IMG/VR virus record: IMGVR_UViG_3300038724_000005
Coordinates: 1-46,233 of that record
Length of the DNA stretch: 46,233 bases
Origin: a virus
Direction: 5' to 3' (one strand)
The position numbers were made by a program, and so were the translations under genes. Shown here piece after piece: positions 5,253 through 11,723 of this stretch (position 1 is the first letter of the stretch; each line of letters opens with the position of its first letter). The notes beneath the pieces were generated by a model. The model saw only the letters and a program-made list of their open reading frames with translations. It did no database searches and was not told the origin of the DNA.

Positions 5253-6694
5253 GCTGCTCTCCGGTTTTTCTGTTGTTGTTCAGTGTTGGCTTTGGCAATG
5301 GCGGCTATTAATCCCGGTGGTACTGAGTTGCCAACCATTCGCACTTGTGCGGTTTTAGAGAGTGGCTTTCCGTCAGCGGTGCGGTCGTGGATGTATCCCT
5401 CTAGGAATCCTTGAGCGATGTACAGCTCGTGGGCTGTCAGCATGCGCATTCCGATGTCGATTATCTGATAGGTCTCGCCGTTTATTTTTACGAGTACTAA
5501 TCCAAATCGATCATTGGTTGTGATGGTGTGTAGGGGCTGGTTTATGTCGCAGCCGTCTTTGTCGTTGCCGTAATATTTAACTAAGAATGCTGACACTAAG
5601 GCGTGATGATCGGTTGTTGTTATCGTGTCGAGTGGGGCGCGCATGTCGATGCCTGCGCCGGTGTAGTTGCCGCCATAGTGTTTAACGAGAAATGCGGTAA
5701 CTAATGCAAAGTGCCCGCCTTTTACGCCTGCGCATATTGTGCGCAGGGGTTCGTCACCTGGCATGTTTCGTTGGTTGCTGGCGTTGGCGTGTTCGGTGAT
5801 GAAGGTCACTTTGTTGTTGTCGATTAAATACGGGTTTTCTGCATCGATAACGAAGCGTTTCATGCCGCGTGCAATGCGCTTCATGGTGTTTTCTACTAGC
5901 GGTTTTTTGCGAGTAAATATCGACGGGCAGGGTATCGACCAGTCAATGCAGTCGGCTGCGGTTTTGTACGGGAGTAAGCCGTCGCCGTGAGTAGGTTTTG
6001 GCCACTGCACTTGGTCGCCATCGCAGCGGGCAACCATGAAAAAACGTTTTCTAGTGGTTGGTATGCCGTAGTCGCAGGCGCGTAATTCTTTGAAATCTAC
6101 GTTATAACCAAGCCCTTTAAATACTGCTGTTATATCAAAGCCAGCGGGTAAAAATTCGCATAGCTCTTTTGCGGCGGGGTGTGATTTTTTAATGCCGGTG
6201 GTGAGCATTAAAATAAAGGCGTCGAAGGTTTCACCGGCGCGTTCTTTGATTGGATGGCCTTCTTCATTCAGTGGCCCCCATGTTTTAAATTCTTCGACGT
6301 TTTCGAGGCTGATTTTTTCGGGGCGTTTGAGTATTGCCCACTTGATGACGATCCAAGCAAGGCCACGAATTTCTTTCTTTTTCGGTTTTCCGCCACGGGC
6401 TTTGCTGTGGTGTGTGCAGTCTGGCGAAAAATGCGCCCATTCAACCGGTAGGCCGTGGGTGGCTTTTATTGGGTCTACGTCCCAGACTGATTCGCAGTAG
6501 TGCTCTGTGTCAGGGTGGTTCGCCTGGTGCATGGAAATCGCTTCAGGGTTGTGATTGATTGCTATATCAACCGGGCGATTGAATGCCATTTCTAGGCCCA
6601 TTGATGCACCGCCACCACCGGCGAAGTTGTCGACGATCAGGGCGTTGGGTAGGTGTAGGCCCATTTGTCCGATGGTGGCGTTGTAGATGTGCAT
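5249..6694 (-). CDS. Phage C5 DNA cytosine methyltransferase
   Basis: The 481-aa protein shows the motif order of C5 methyltransferases. Motif I is DNFAGGGGASMGLE (about 22-35). Motif IV contains the catalytic Cys93 in SPDCTHHS (an Asp sits between Pro and Cys where most have PC). Motif VI is ENVEE (131-135), and the C terminus carries MVGNSVPP (motif X). It would methylate cytosine in a short target and probably protects phage DNA from host restriction. No partner nuclease gene lies beside it. The start overlaps the upstream stop (TAATG), and the downstream 64-aa gene is coupled by GTGA. Confidence 0.93.
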   Translation of the reverse strand: MHIYNATIGQMGLHLPNALIVDNFAGGGGASMGLEMAFNRPVDIAINHNPEAISMHQANHPDTEHYCESVWDVDPIKATHGLPVEWAHFSPDCTHHSKARGGKPKKKEIRGLAWIVIKWAILKRPEKISLENVEEFKTWGPLNEEGHPIKERAGETFDAFILMLTTGIKKSHPAAKELCEFLPAGFDITAVFKGLGYNVDFKELRACDYGIPTTRKRFFMVARCDGDQVQWPKPTHGDGLLPYKTAADCIDWSIPCPSIFTRKKPLVENTMKRIARGMKRFVIDAENPYLIDNNKVTFITEHANASNQRNMPGDEPLRTICAGVKGGHFALVTAFLVKHYGGNYTGAGIDMRAPLDTITTTDHHALVSAFLVKYYGNDKDGCDINQPLHTITTNDRFGLVLVKINGETYQIIDIGMRMLTAHELYIAQGFLEGYIHDRTADGKPLSKTAQVRMVGNSVPPGLIAAIAKANTEQQQKNRRAA

Positions 6695-7071
6695 TAGATG
6701 GCCATCCCGTTAGTTTCTGCGGCTGACTCATCAATGATTTCGCTCAGGCCGTCAATCCAGTCGGCATCTATTACATAAACTTTCCCGGTGTCGCTTTGGG
6801 CTTCTTCTGCGTACTTTAATACAAGGTTGGCGGCTGATTTAATTGCGTGGGCCCTTGCTAAAAGCTCATGCGGAGTATGGTCATTGTCAACCATGGTTTT
6901 AATATTCTTCATTTGATGGTTGAGATAATCTTTAGTGGCGCTTAATTTTTCCTTTAACTGGGAAATTTCTAACACCGCCTTTTCACACACGGCTTCTGCC
7001 ATTTGTTCGCGCGGCATTTTCGCGTGGTCGATGTTGAGTGCTTCGGCAAGCTTAGCCATGGCGTTGTTCAT
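6694..7071 (-). CDS. 125-aa helical early protein
   Basis: I choose ATG 7071 (MNNAMAKLAEALN) because its ATGA overlaps the stop of the upstream gene; the longer frame to 7110 lies inside that gene. The product is nearly all helix, with a coiled-coil-like centre (LEISQLKEKLSATKDYLNHQ). A short acidic tail (DADWIDGLSEIIDES) follows. No family recognised. It is coupled to the methyltransferase by a TAATG overlap, so it is made with it. Confidence 0.75.
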   Translation of the reverse strand: MNNAMAKLAEALNIDHAKMPREQMAEAVCEKAVLEISQLKEKLSATKDYLNHQMKNIKTMVDNDHTPHELLARAHAIKSAANLVLKYAEEAQSDTGKVYVIDADWIDGLSEIIDESAAETNGMAI

Positions 7072-7310
7072 TTTGGCGCTCCTGTCTTGCGTGGGCGACC
7101 GCGTAGGCATAGCTCTCGGTGGTCCATATCAAACGGGCAGTTGCAGCGTGGGTAATTACAAGTTATTGCGGTTGGTGCGCTTCCGGTATGCCAGCCCTGA
7201 AGCACTTCAGCGCAGCGTTTTGCCATGACGTATGCGCCACCTAGAAAAATTGCTACTAGGGCGCCTATCGCTAGGGCGATGATAAAAAACAGCATGAGTA
7301 AGTCGTTCAT
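7068..7310 (-). CDS. 80-aa membrane-anchored Cys/His protein
   Basis: Residues 3-30 form one strong membrane segment (MNDLLMLFFIIALAIGAL onward). The polar tail has CNYPRCNCPFDMDHRELC, a possible zinc-binding arrangement of Cys, Asp and His, and a basic end. A GGAGC ribosome binding site lies 5 bp before ATG 7310. The function is unknown. It sits in a chain of overlapping early genes. Confidence 0.72.
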   Translation of the reverse strand: MNDLLMLFFIIALAIGALVAIFLGGAYVMAKRCAEVLQGWHTGSAPTAITCNYPRCNCPFDMDHRELCLRGRPRKTGAPK

Positions 7311-7327
7311 TTGAGCTCCTTATTTAT

Positions 7328-7399
7328 TTAGGCACCGATGCAGCCGATAACGGCGGCAATGATGAGTACGGTTAGCATTGGGATGAAGTTCGGCGTCAT
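7328..7399 (-). CDS. 23-aa membrane peptide
   Basis: The frame MTPNFIPMLTVLIIAAVIG followed by CIGA is a single membrane span. Its ATG overlaps the upstream stop (ATGA), as with several neighbours, and an AGGA lies upstream. Coupling plus composition support a real micro-gene, yet at this length chance cannot be excluded. It fills the gap between the 121-aa and 80-aa genes. Confidence 0.5.
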   Translation of the reverse strand: MTPNFIPMLTVLIIAAVIGCIGA

Positions 7400-7761
7400 G
7401 CGGCTTTGTCCTTGAATCCTGATTTTTTAGCGCGTTCGCGGCTGGCTGGTTCGCTGCATACAGTGACAGCGTGCTTGCGCTTGCCTTCGGCTTTGCATCC
7501 CGCTTTTTTCGGGGTTTTGGTTAGGCCTTTGGCTGCCATTTCTTGGTCGTTCAGTTTTTTCCAATTCCGGTTTGTCATGCCCTTGGCGCGGGCGGCGGAG
7601 TTCTTTTTCACCACGGCTTCGAGTTCACTGGTGGGGGTGTATCCGTCTGGGCTGTAGGGCAGTTCGTCAATTTTGTTACCACGGGCTAAAAACTCAGCGG
7701 TTTGCTGTTCGATTTCGCTGTGGGCTGCGGCTTTAGCGGTGGTGATTGATTGTGTGGTCAT
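7396..7761 (-). CDS. 121-aa basic early protein
   Basis: The start ATG 7761 (MTTQSITTAKAAAHSEIEQQ) has a GAGGG ribosome binding site; the longer frame overlaps the upstream gene in another frame and is rejected. The N-terminal third is helical. The centre resembles a short regulator-like region (SELEAVVKKNSAARAKGMTN). The C-terminal 50 residues are very Lys-rich (KTPKKAGCKAEGKRKH), suggesting nucleic acid binding. No family recognised. The stop overlaps the 23-aa gene start. Confidence 0.7.
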   Translation of the reverse strand: MTTQSITTAKAAAHSEIEQQTAEFLARGNKIDELPYSPDGYTPTSELEAVVKKNSAARAKGMTNRNWKKLNDQEMAAKGLTKTPKKAGCKAEGKRKHAVTVCSEPASRERAKKSGFKDKAA

Positions 7762-7763
7762 GG

Positions 7764-7970
7764 TTATAGGCCCTCTGCGGTGACGTCTACGAATTTGTAT
7801 ACAGCGACGGCTGATTCTGACGCGGGTACGCCGGTTGAGAACACGCCGATGAAGTCGCCGTCGATCAGGCGTTTGCAATCGGGCGTGATGATTTCGTCGG
7901 GCTGTAATTCGCGGGCGGTGAATACGCGACCGGGTTTGTGGTTTGCCAGCGGTAGGTCTGTTGTGCTCAT
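7764..7970 (-). CDS. 68-aa early phage protein
   Basis: I take ATG 7970 (MSTTDLPLANHKPGR) as start; the longer frame runs through the upstream gene. The protein looks like a small beta domain (VFTARELQPDEIITPDC ... FIGVFSTGVPASESAVAVYKF). The function is unknown. Spacing to the next gene is only 2 bp, consistent with one early transcript. Confidence 0.65.
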   Translation of the reverse strand: MSTTDLPLANHKPGRVFTARELQPDEIITPDCKRLIDGDFIGVFSTGVPASESAVAVYKFVDVTAEGL

Positions 7971-7987
7971 GTCGTGTTCCTCAGCGG

Positions 7988-8356
7988 TTAGTGGTTTGCG
8001 TTCTGCCAAGCGATACGGCGTATTTCGGGTGTTGGCATGGACAGCCCGCGCATGAATAGAAGTTTTTCGTAGTCGCTGGTGATGGCAGTGATGTATGCGG
8101 TGCGCGATAGGTTGCCAACGCATTTGCAATCTATTGCGCCTGTGCCGTTGCAGTCTTCGCACTTGCGTTCTTGTTCGCACTCGCAGCATTCCGTCTCGCC
8201 AATGCCGTTGCATTCAGGGCATGGTCGTTTTCGGGTGCTTTCACATTTTTTGCAGGCAGGGGAAAGATCAGAGATGTTCTTTTTCCATGCTTCATAGCTG
8301 AACGGGCTTGGCATGGTTGGTGGTGGTAAATGTGGTAGTGCGAGCAAATTGTTCAT
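7988..8356 (-). CDS. 122-aa protein with DnaJ-type zinc-finger repeats
   Basis: The middle (residues about 35-80) carries CKKC, CPECNGIG, CCEC, CEDCNGTG and CKC. The CxxCxGxG units are the hallmark of the DnaJ cysteine-rich zinc domain. No J domain is present. Small phage proteins with this finger exist and may bind proteins or nucleic acid; the role here is unknown. The N terminus is Pro-rich and the C terminus a helical, basic segment. Confidence 0.78.
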   Translation of the reverse strand: MNNLLALPHLPPPTMPSPFSYEAWKKNISDLSPACKKCESTRKRPCPECNGIGETECCECEQERKCEDCNGTGAIDCKCVGNLSRTAYITAITSDYEKLLFMRGLSMPTPEIRRIAWQNANH

Positions 8357-8425
8357 GGGTGGCTTCTCTGTTGTCGTTTGTTAGGTTCGCGGCTTCCTTG
8401 CCGCTTCACGTCTCGGGTGCGTGAT

Positions 8426-8773
8426 TTAGTGGCTCACCATCGCGGAAATTTCGGCGATTTTTTGGTGTGCAAATTCTCGGTCTATCGTGAATATCGTCAG
8501 GGCTTTCATGCGCTTGGTGTCGCCAGCGAGTAGGGCGGTGAGGTAGTCACGGCCTGCCGGGCGAACGAGTAGCGTGTGGTGAGGCTTCCACCGTGTGCCG
8601 CATTTGTATTGAGTTAGTTCGGTGTCGAATAGGTGTCCGTACCCCGGCTTTGGCTGGTTGCGCTCTGGGCCGTGGCTGTGGATCGCGCCTGCGTTGCGCA
8701 GCTTTTTGAGTAGCGCAACGGGGCTGGTGTTGAGTTGCCATGCGGCGGTGCGGTAGTCGATAGATCGGCTCAT
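8426..8773 (-). CDS. Putative DNA-binding protein, KilAC/antirepressor-like
   Basis: The 115-aa sequence begins with a helix-turn-helix-like stretch (DYRTAAWQLNTSPVALLKKLRNAGAI with breaks). It continues with a GYGHLFDTELTQYKCG strand region and HHTLLVRPAGRDYLTALL. This order (helical reader, Gly-rich strand, V-T/P-GRDYL) resembles the C-terminal KilAC domain of phage antirepressors, but the match is by eye. Its ATG overlaps the upstream stop (ATGA). It would be made from the leftward operon soon after derepression. Confidence 0.55.
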   Translation of the reverse strand: MSRSIDYRTAAWQLNTSPVALLKKLRNAGAIHSHGPERNQPKPGYGHLFDTELTQYKCGTRWKPHHTLLVRPAGRDYLTALLAGDTKRMKALTIFTIDREFAHQKIAEISAMVSH

Positions 8774-8952
8774 GCGGCTGGCTCCGGGTCGAGTTCGTCA
8801 AAGCGGTTGATTTCCAGCATGTTGCTGTCGGCAGTGACGATTCGGCCTTGGCAGTTGTCTTCGATTTGGTCGAGCACGGCCATGAAGTCAGGGCGGTTGA
8901 ATACCGCTGGGTGAATCACGATGTCTGCGGTGTTTGGTTGTTGTGTTGCCAT
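8770..8952 (-). CDS. 60-aa first gene of the leftward early operon
   Basis: ATG 8952 lies 16 bp from the left operator. The short acidic protein contains IVIHPAVFNRPDFMAVLDQ and IVTADSNMLEINRFDEL. No family recognised. The final TGA overlaps the start of the next gene. As the first gene after the operator, it is the earliest leftward product and so a good candidate for an early regulator or host-takeover factor. Confidence 0.65.
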   Translation of the reverse strand: MATQQPNTADIVIHPAVFNRPDFMAVLDQIEDNCQGRIVTADSNMLEINRFDELDPEPAA

Positions 8953-8968
8953 GTGATTTGCCCTACAT

Positions 8969-8988
8969 AAACAGAATATTCTGTATTT
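8969..8988. promoter_or_regulatory. Repressor operator OL
   Basis: The 14-bp perfect palindrome ACAGAATATTCTGT (8971-8984) is the core. Read on the minus strand the 20 bp AAATACAGAATATTCTGTTT are identical to 10479-10498 read on the plus strand. It lies 16 bp upstream of the first leftward gene. It most likely binds the CI-like repressor at 9785-10405 and closes the leftward early promoter. Confidence 0.8.
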
Positions 8989-8991
8989 ATG

Positions 8992-9007
8992 AACAAATTC
9001 CTTTGTT
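8992..9007. promoter_or_regulatory. Secondary inverted repeat next to OL
   Basis: AACAAA (8992-8997) and TTTGTT (9002-9007) form a 6-bp inverted repeat around TTCC. The spacing from OL is one turn of helix. It could be a weaker repressor or Cro site; the sequence differs from the main operator, so this is tentative. Confidence 0.3.
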
Positions 9008-9084
9008 ATGTCAACAGTAAATTTTGTTTTTTCTTGTTTTGTTTCGGCGGTAGTATTGAAACTGCTGATAAATAAGGAGGTTTT

Positions 9085-9558
9085 ATGCGTTCTTTTCTAG
9101 TCTCGGTGGCGTTGTTGCCATCGCTGTCGTTTGCCGGTCAGTTGTATGTATGCACTGACGGTGCGGGTAAAAAGTCTTTTCAAGAGATGCCGTGCTCAGG
9201 TGCGGTCACGTCTGAAGTTCGTGAGTATGAGGTGCGAGAGATTGTTCCGGCGCAATCTCAGGGCTTGGCCACTGATAGTGATTACTATAAGGAGATGAAG
9301 GCTGATAATCGCCGTGCTCAATTGAATCGTGATATTAAGCGTTCAGAGAATAAGTTAAAGCGGTATCAGGCTAGCATGTCGAAGGAGTTGGCAGGGCTGA
9401 AGGCGAAGAAGTCGCGGGCTAATAATAATTTGGCGGGTGCGCAGTGGGAAACTTCAATCAGTACTGAAATGCAGGCGGTATCTGAGAAATATAAAAACCT
9501 GATGGATTCAGAGCGTAGTAATCTTGATCGATATCGAGATGAGCTGGCTGCTTTGTAG
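9085..9558 (+). CDS. Secreted DUF4124-domain coiled-coil protein
   Basis: Residues 1-18 form a signal peptide with an SFAG cleavage region, so the protein should be periplasmic. The segment LYVCTDGAGKKSFQEMPC is the DUF4124 pattern with two cysteines that may form a disulfide. The C-terminal half (about 70-157) is a long charged helix with coiled-coil character. An AAGGAGG ribosome binding site precedes ATG 9085. It is transcribed toward the repressor and lies between the two operators, where phages often keep genes expressed in the lysogen. Confidence 0.8.
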   Translation: MRSFLVSVALLPSLSFAGQLYVCTDGAGKKSFQEMPCSGAVTSEVREYEVREIVPAQSQGLATDSDYYKEMKADNRRAQLNRDIKRSENKLKRYQASMSKELAGLKAKKSRANNNLAGAQWETSISTEMQAVSEKYKNLMDSERSNLDRYRDELAAL

Positions 9559-9578
9559 TTATGTGAGGTTATGAAGTA

Positions 9579-9788
9579 GTGAAAATTATTGAAGAGCAAA
9601 TGATTAAGTGCCGAACGTGTAAAAAAATTACTAAGCATTATCGCAACAATACTAAATCTAGTGGTTTTATGATCTTGGTCCATTTGATTTTGATCTTAAT
9701 GACAGTGGGTGCATGGCTGTTGGTTATTGTTGTTTGGAAGCTTCTGAACGCTAAGATCGGTGGGTGGCGTTGTTCTGAGTGTGGTTAG
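9579..9788 (+). CDS. 69-aa zinc-ribbon membrane protein
   Basis: The start GTG 9579 has GAGG upstream. The design is CRTC near the N terminus, a hydrophobic helix of about 24 residues (30-54, FMILVHLILILMTVGAW onward), then CSEC at the extreme C terminus. The two Cys pairs would flank a membrane span or fold back to one zinc site. It follows the DUF4124 gene by 20 bp and is probably cotranscribed. Its stop overlaps the convergent repressor gene by 4 bp. Function unknown; superinfection exclusion is a positional guess. Confidence 0.7.
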   Translation: MKIIEEQMIKCRTCKKITKHYRNNTKSSGFMILVHLILILMTVGAWLLVIVVWKLLNAKIGGWRCSECG

Positions 9789-10405
9789 GGTAGTATTGCT
9801 CCAATCACTTTGGCTGTTATTTTGAACGGTTCTAATACCGGCGGGAATTGTGGGTTTAGCGGTAATAGCAATTCGCTGCCGGCTTCTTGATATAGCTGCC
9901 TGAATGCCGTCACTTTGTTTGGACGGTCGGTCAGTTCTGCGATAACTATATCTCCGTTTTTGCACTCATTCGCCTGGGTAGGGTCGGCAAATACTATTGA
10001 TCCGACAGGGTAGGCTCGGCCGTATGACGGGTGCATCGCATTGGCGGCGGTTGGATCGCCTTCAATGAGTAGTGCAAATGTTTCTAGTGAGCAATCAAAA
10101 GGGCACTTTACTTTTTTTGATGCGGGCAGGTCTCGGTCCAGCTCTTTTATGGAAAATAGTGGCAATCTGTATTCGTCTTTGTAAGTTGTTATTGGCTCAT
10201 TAATTGATAACGTGCCTGTTTCTAGCCATTCGGGCGTAACGTTTAATATTTTGGCAATCTGTGTGATGTTTTTACTTGATCTGGCTTTGCCAGAGCATAG
10301 GTATTGAACTGATTGCTGTGTGATTCCAATCTTTTCGGCAAGTTCTTTTTGAGTCGTTTTAGCGTCGCTAATCGCTGCTTTTAACCGCGTTCCAAAGTCA
10401 CTCAT
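9785..10405 (-). CDS. CI-like phage repressor, HTH plus degenerate S24 domain
   Basis: I start at ATG 10405 (MSDFGTRLKAAISDAK). An XRE helix-turn-helix spans about 5-60 (TQKELAEKIGITQQSVQYLC). The C-terminal S24/LexA-like domain is recognisable (FALLIEGD ... YPVGSIVFADP ... NGDIVIAEL ... LLPLNP), but the usual GDSM is GDPT, and the usual TFK is AFR. Thus Pro118 and Arg169 replace the catalytic Ser and Lys. It should still dimerise and bind the ACAGAATATTCTGT operators. Self-cleavage after SOS induction seems unlikely, so another inducer may release it. Confidence 0.9.
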   Translation of the reverse strand: MSDFGTRLKAAISDAKTTQKELAEKIGITQQSVQYLCSGKARSSKNITQIAKILNVTPEWLETGTLSINEPITTYKDEYRLPLFSIKELDRDLPASKKVKCPFDCSLETFALLIEGDPTAANAMHPSYGRAYPVGSIVFADPTQANECKNGDIVIAELTDRPNKVTAFRQLYQEAGSELLLPLNPQFPPVLEPFKITAKVIGAILP

Positions 10406-10473
10406 ATCAATCCACCGCCTGTTTGCTGGATAGGGTACAAATCTTTTTGTATGCAAACAAACATAAAAATCTG

Positions 10474-10502
10474 TTGTTAAATACAGAATATTCTGTTTTT
10501 AT
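10474..10502 (+). promoter_or_regulatory. Rightward early promoter pR with operator OR in the spacer
   Basis: TTGTTA (10474-10479) and TTTTAT (10497-10502) are 17 bp apart. The palindrome ACAGAATATTCTGT (10483-10496) fills the right end of that spacer, so a bound repressor would block polymerase directly. It drives the Cro/YdaS-like gene that starts at 10536. Confidence 0.7.
10479..10498. promoter_or_regulatory. Repressor operator OR
   Basis: Second copy of the 20-bp operator, core palindrome 10483-10496, lying between the divergent repressor and Cro-like genes. No third full copy was found by eye in the window; a half-site-like ACAGAAT occurs at 39903-39909. Confidence 0.8.
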
Positions 10503-10535
10503 TGCGGTGAATGTTTGACTAATTGGAGGTTTGAT

Positions 10536-10799
10536 ATGGCTGACACCATCGAATCGATTACAGAAAAGGCGACTGCTCAATTGGGTGGTCAGGCTGGTTT
10601 GGGTCGCTCTCTTGGCGTGAAGCAACAAGTTGTTGGCTACTGGGTGACTAAGAAAGGTCGCATTCCTGCTGAGCATGTTTTGCATGTGGAGCGCCTTCTT
10701 GTTGAAGCGGGTTCGGGTATTGATCGTTACGACCTGCGGCCTGATGTGTACGGTGAGCGGCCTGTGAGTGTGAATGATGCCTCTAGCTCAGCGGCTTAA
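10536..10799 (+). CDS. YdaS/Cro-like HTH regulator
   Basis: I start at ATG 10536 (MADTIESITEKATAQLG), with a GGAGG ribosome binding site 8 bp upstream; the TTG at 10515 is weaker. Residues about 12-60 form a helix-turn-helix of YdaS type (GGQAGLGRSLGVKQQVVGYW, then a GRIPAEHVL turn). It is the first rightward gene opposite the repressor, the Cro position, and likely turns off the repressor and early promoters. Confidence 0.85.
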   Translation: MADTIESITEKATAQLGGQAGLGRSLGVKQQVVGYWVTKKGRIPAEHVLHVERLLVEAGSGIDRYDLRPDVYGERPVSVNDASSSAA

Positions 10800-10829
10800 A
10801 AACGTTTTGATTATTTGGAGTGAGACGCG

Positions 10830-11306
10830 ATGAATCAGTTCGCTAGTGTAAGAGTTTTGCCGGGTACGTCGTTACGTCAGGCGATTCGTGAAGATATTAA
10901 ACGTATGCCTCAAGGCATGAAGTCGGCCCCGGCAATCATTGGGGTGTCGCACCATCAAACGGTGTTGAATTATACCTGTGATACGAAACGCGATACCCAC
11001 GATATGAGCCTGTGTCAGTTTGAGTCGTTGCTCGAGTGGACTAATGCTCAATATACCGCCCATGCAGTCGCTGAGATTGCGGGCGGTTTTTTTGTACCTG
11101 GGGTTGATCCGGTTCAGGGTGTTGATTTGTTTGAGCAGTTGAGTAAGTCGCTTGAGCGTGTGAGTGATTTAGCGCAGACGATTGCGGGGGCGATTAGTGA
11201 TCGTCGTGTGACTGTCTCTGAAATGAATGACATCAAGCGGTCGCGTACTGAGTTGGCGACTGAGATTAATAAGTTGGTGAGTATCGCTGCGGGTATGCCT
11301 GATTGA
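10830..11306 (+). CDS. CII-like phage regulatory protein (Phage_CP76 type)
   Basis: The 158-aa protein has SLRQAIREDIKRMPQGMK, a short helix-turn-helix, and a Ser/His-rich stretch (APAIIGVSHHQTVLNYTCD). SLCQFESLLEWTN follows, then long helices. This resembles the CII/CP76 regulators of P2/186-like phages, which set the lysis-lysogeny choice by activating the lysogeny promoter. It follows the Cro-like gene in the rightward operon with a GGAGTGAG ribosome binding site. Confidence 0.72.
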   Translation: MNQFASVRVLPGTSLRQAIREDIKRMPQGMKSAPAIIGVSHHQTVLNYTCDTKRDTHDMSLCQFESLLEWTNAQYTAHAVAEIAGGFFVPGVDPVQGVDLFEQLSKSLERVSDLAQTIAGAISDRRVTVSEMNDIKRSRTELATEINKLVSIAAGMPD

Positions 11307-11528
11307 TCATCTGTGGGCCATGGCTGGGTAGTGTTTCAGTATGTGGTTTTGGTGGTATTGGTCTTTGTTTGCGGCGGTTATGAAGCTTTCAAATGTGTTG
11401 GGTGGTACTCCGAAGTATGTTTCGTAGCCACCGTCTTTGAAGCTCATTTCTAGTTCTTGTTTTATTGCGTTGTAGCGTACTGCTCGGAGGTATTGTGACG
11501 AAATCTGTTTCCAGCCCTGTAAACCCAT
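11307..11528 (-). CDS. KTSC-domain protein
   Basis: The 73-aa sequence has the KTSC-domain order: ISSQYLRAVRYN, an ELEMSFKDGG strand, YFGVPPNTFESFITA, and a C-terminal HILKHYP. KTSC proteins are small and are found in phages, as lysyl-tRNA synthetase-linked domains, and in RNA-related proteins. The gene is antisense to its neighbours and its 5' end overlaps the plus-strand 61-aa gene by 34 bp. AGAGGTAAC precedes the start. It may have its own promoter or be expressed in the lysogen. Confidence 0.75.
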   Translation of the reverse strand: MGLQGWKQISSQYLRAVRYNAIKQELEMSFKDGGYETYFGVPPNTFESFITAANKDQYHQNHILKHYPAMAHR

Positions 11529-11680
11529 CTGGTGTTACCTCTGCGATGTCTGAGGCCGAAATATTGGATTACTTCCGTGTGACTTGCAATTTTTGTGATA
11601 AGCGTGGGCGGCCTTTGGTATTGGATGTTGTTTTTCAGGAGTTGTTGAGTCGGGCTGGGGTTGTTCGGTCTGGTGATTAA
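11495..11680 (+). CDS. 61-aa small early protein
   Basis: The start GTG 11495 is preceded by CGGAGG with good spacing. The product (MTKSVSSPVNPSGVTSAMSE, then EAEILDYFRVTCNFCDKRGRP) has a single CNFC pair and a helical C terminus. It overlaps the start of the KTSC gene head to head. No family recognised; it lies directly before the replication genes. Confidence 0.6.
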   Translation: MTKSVSSPVNPSGVTSAMSEAEILDYFRVTCNFCDKRGRPLVLDVVFQELLSRAGVVRSGD

Positions 11681-11723
11681 TTTTGCCGAATTTCGGCGGA
11701 ATTTTTGTTTTTTGGAGGCTTCT

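Noticed and set aside
8387-8400. GCGGC/GCCGC hairpin between two leftward genes as another attC-like site
   Set aside because: Although TTTGTTAGG lies next to it, the matching outer arm is missing and the gap does not flank a single-gene unit.
9785-10456. Longer repressor start at 10456
   Set aside because: The extra 17 residues do not belong to the HTH domain, and ATG 10405 has a better ribosome binding site and leaves room for the promoter and operator.
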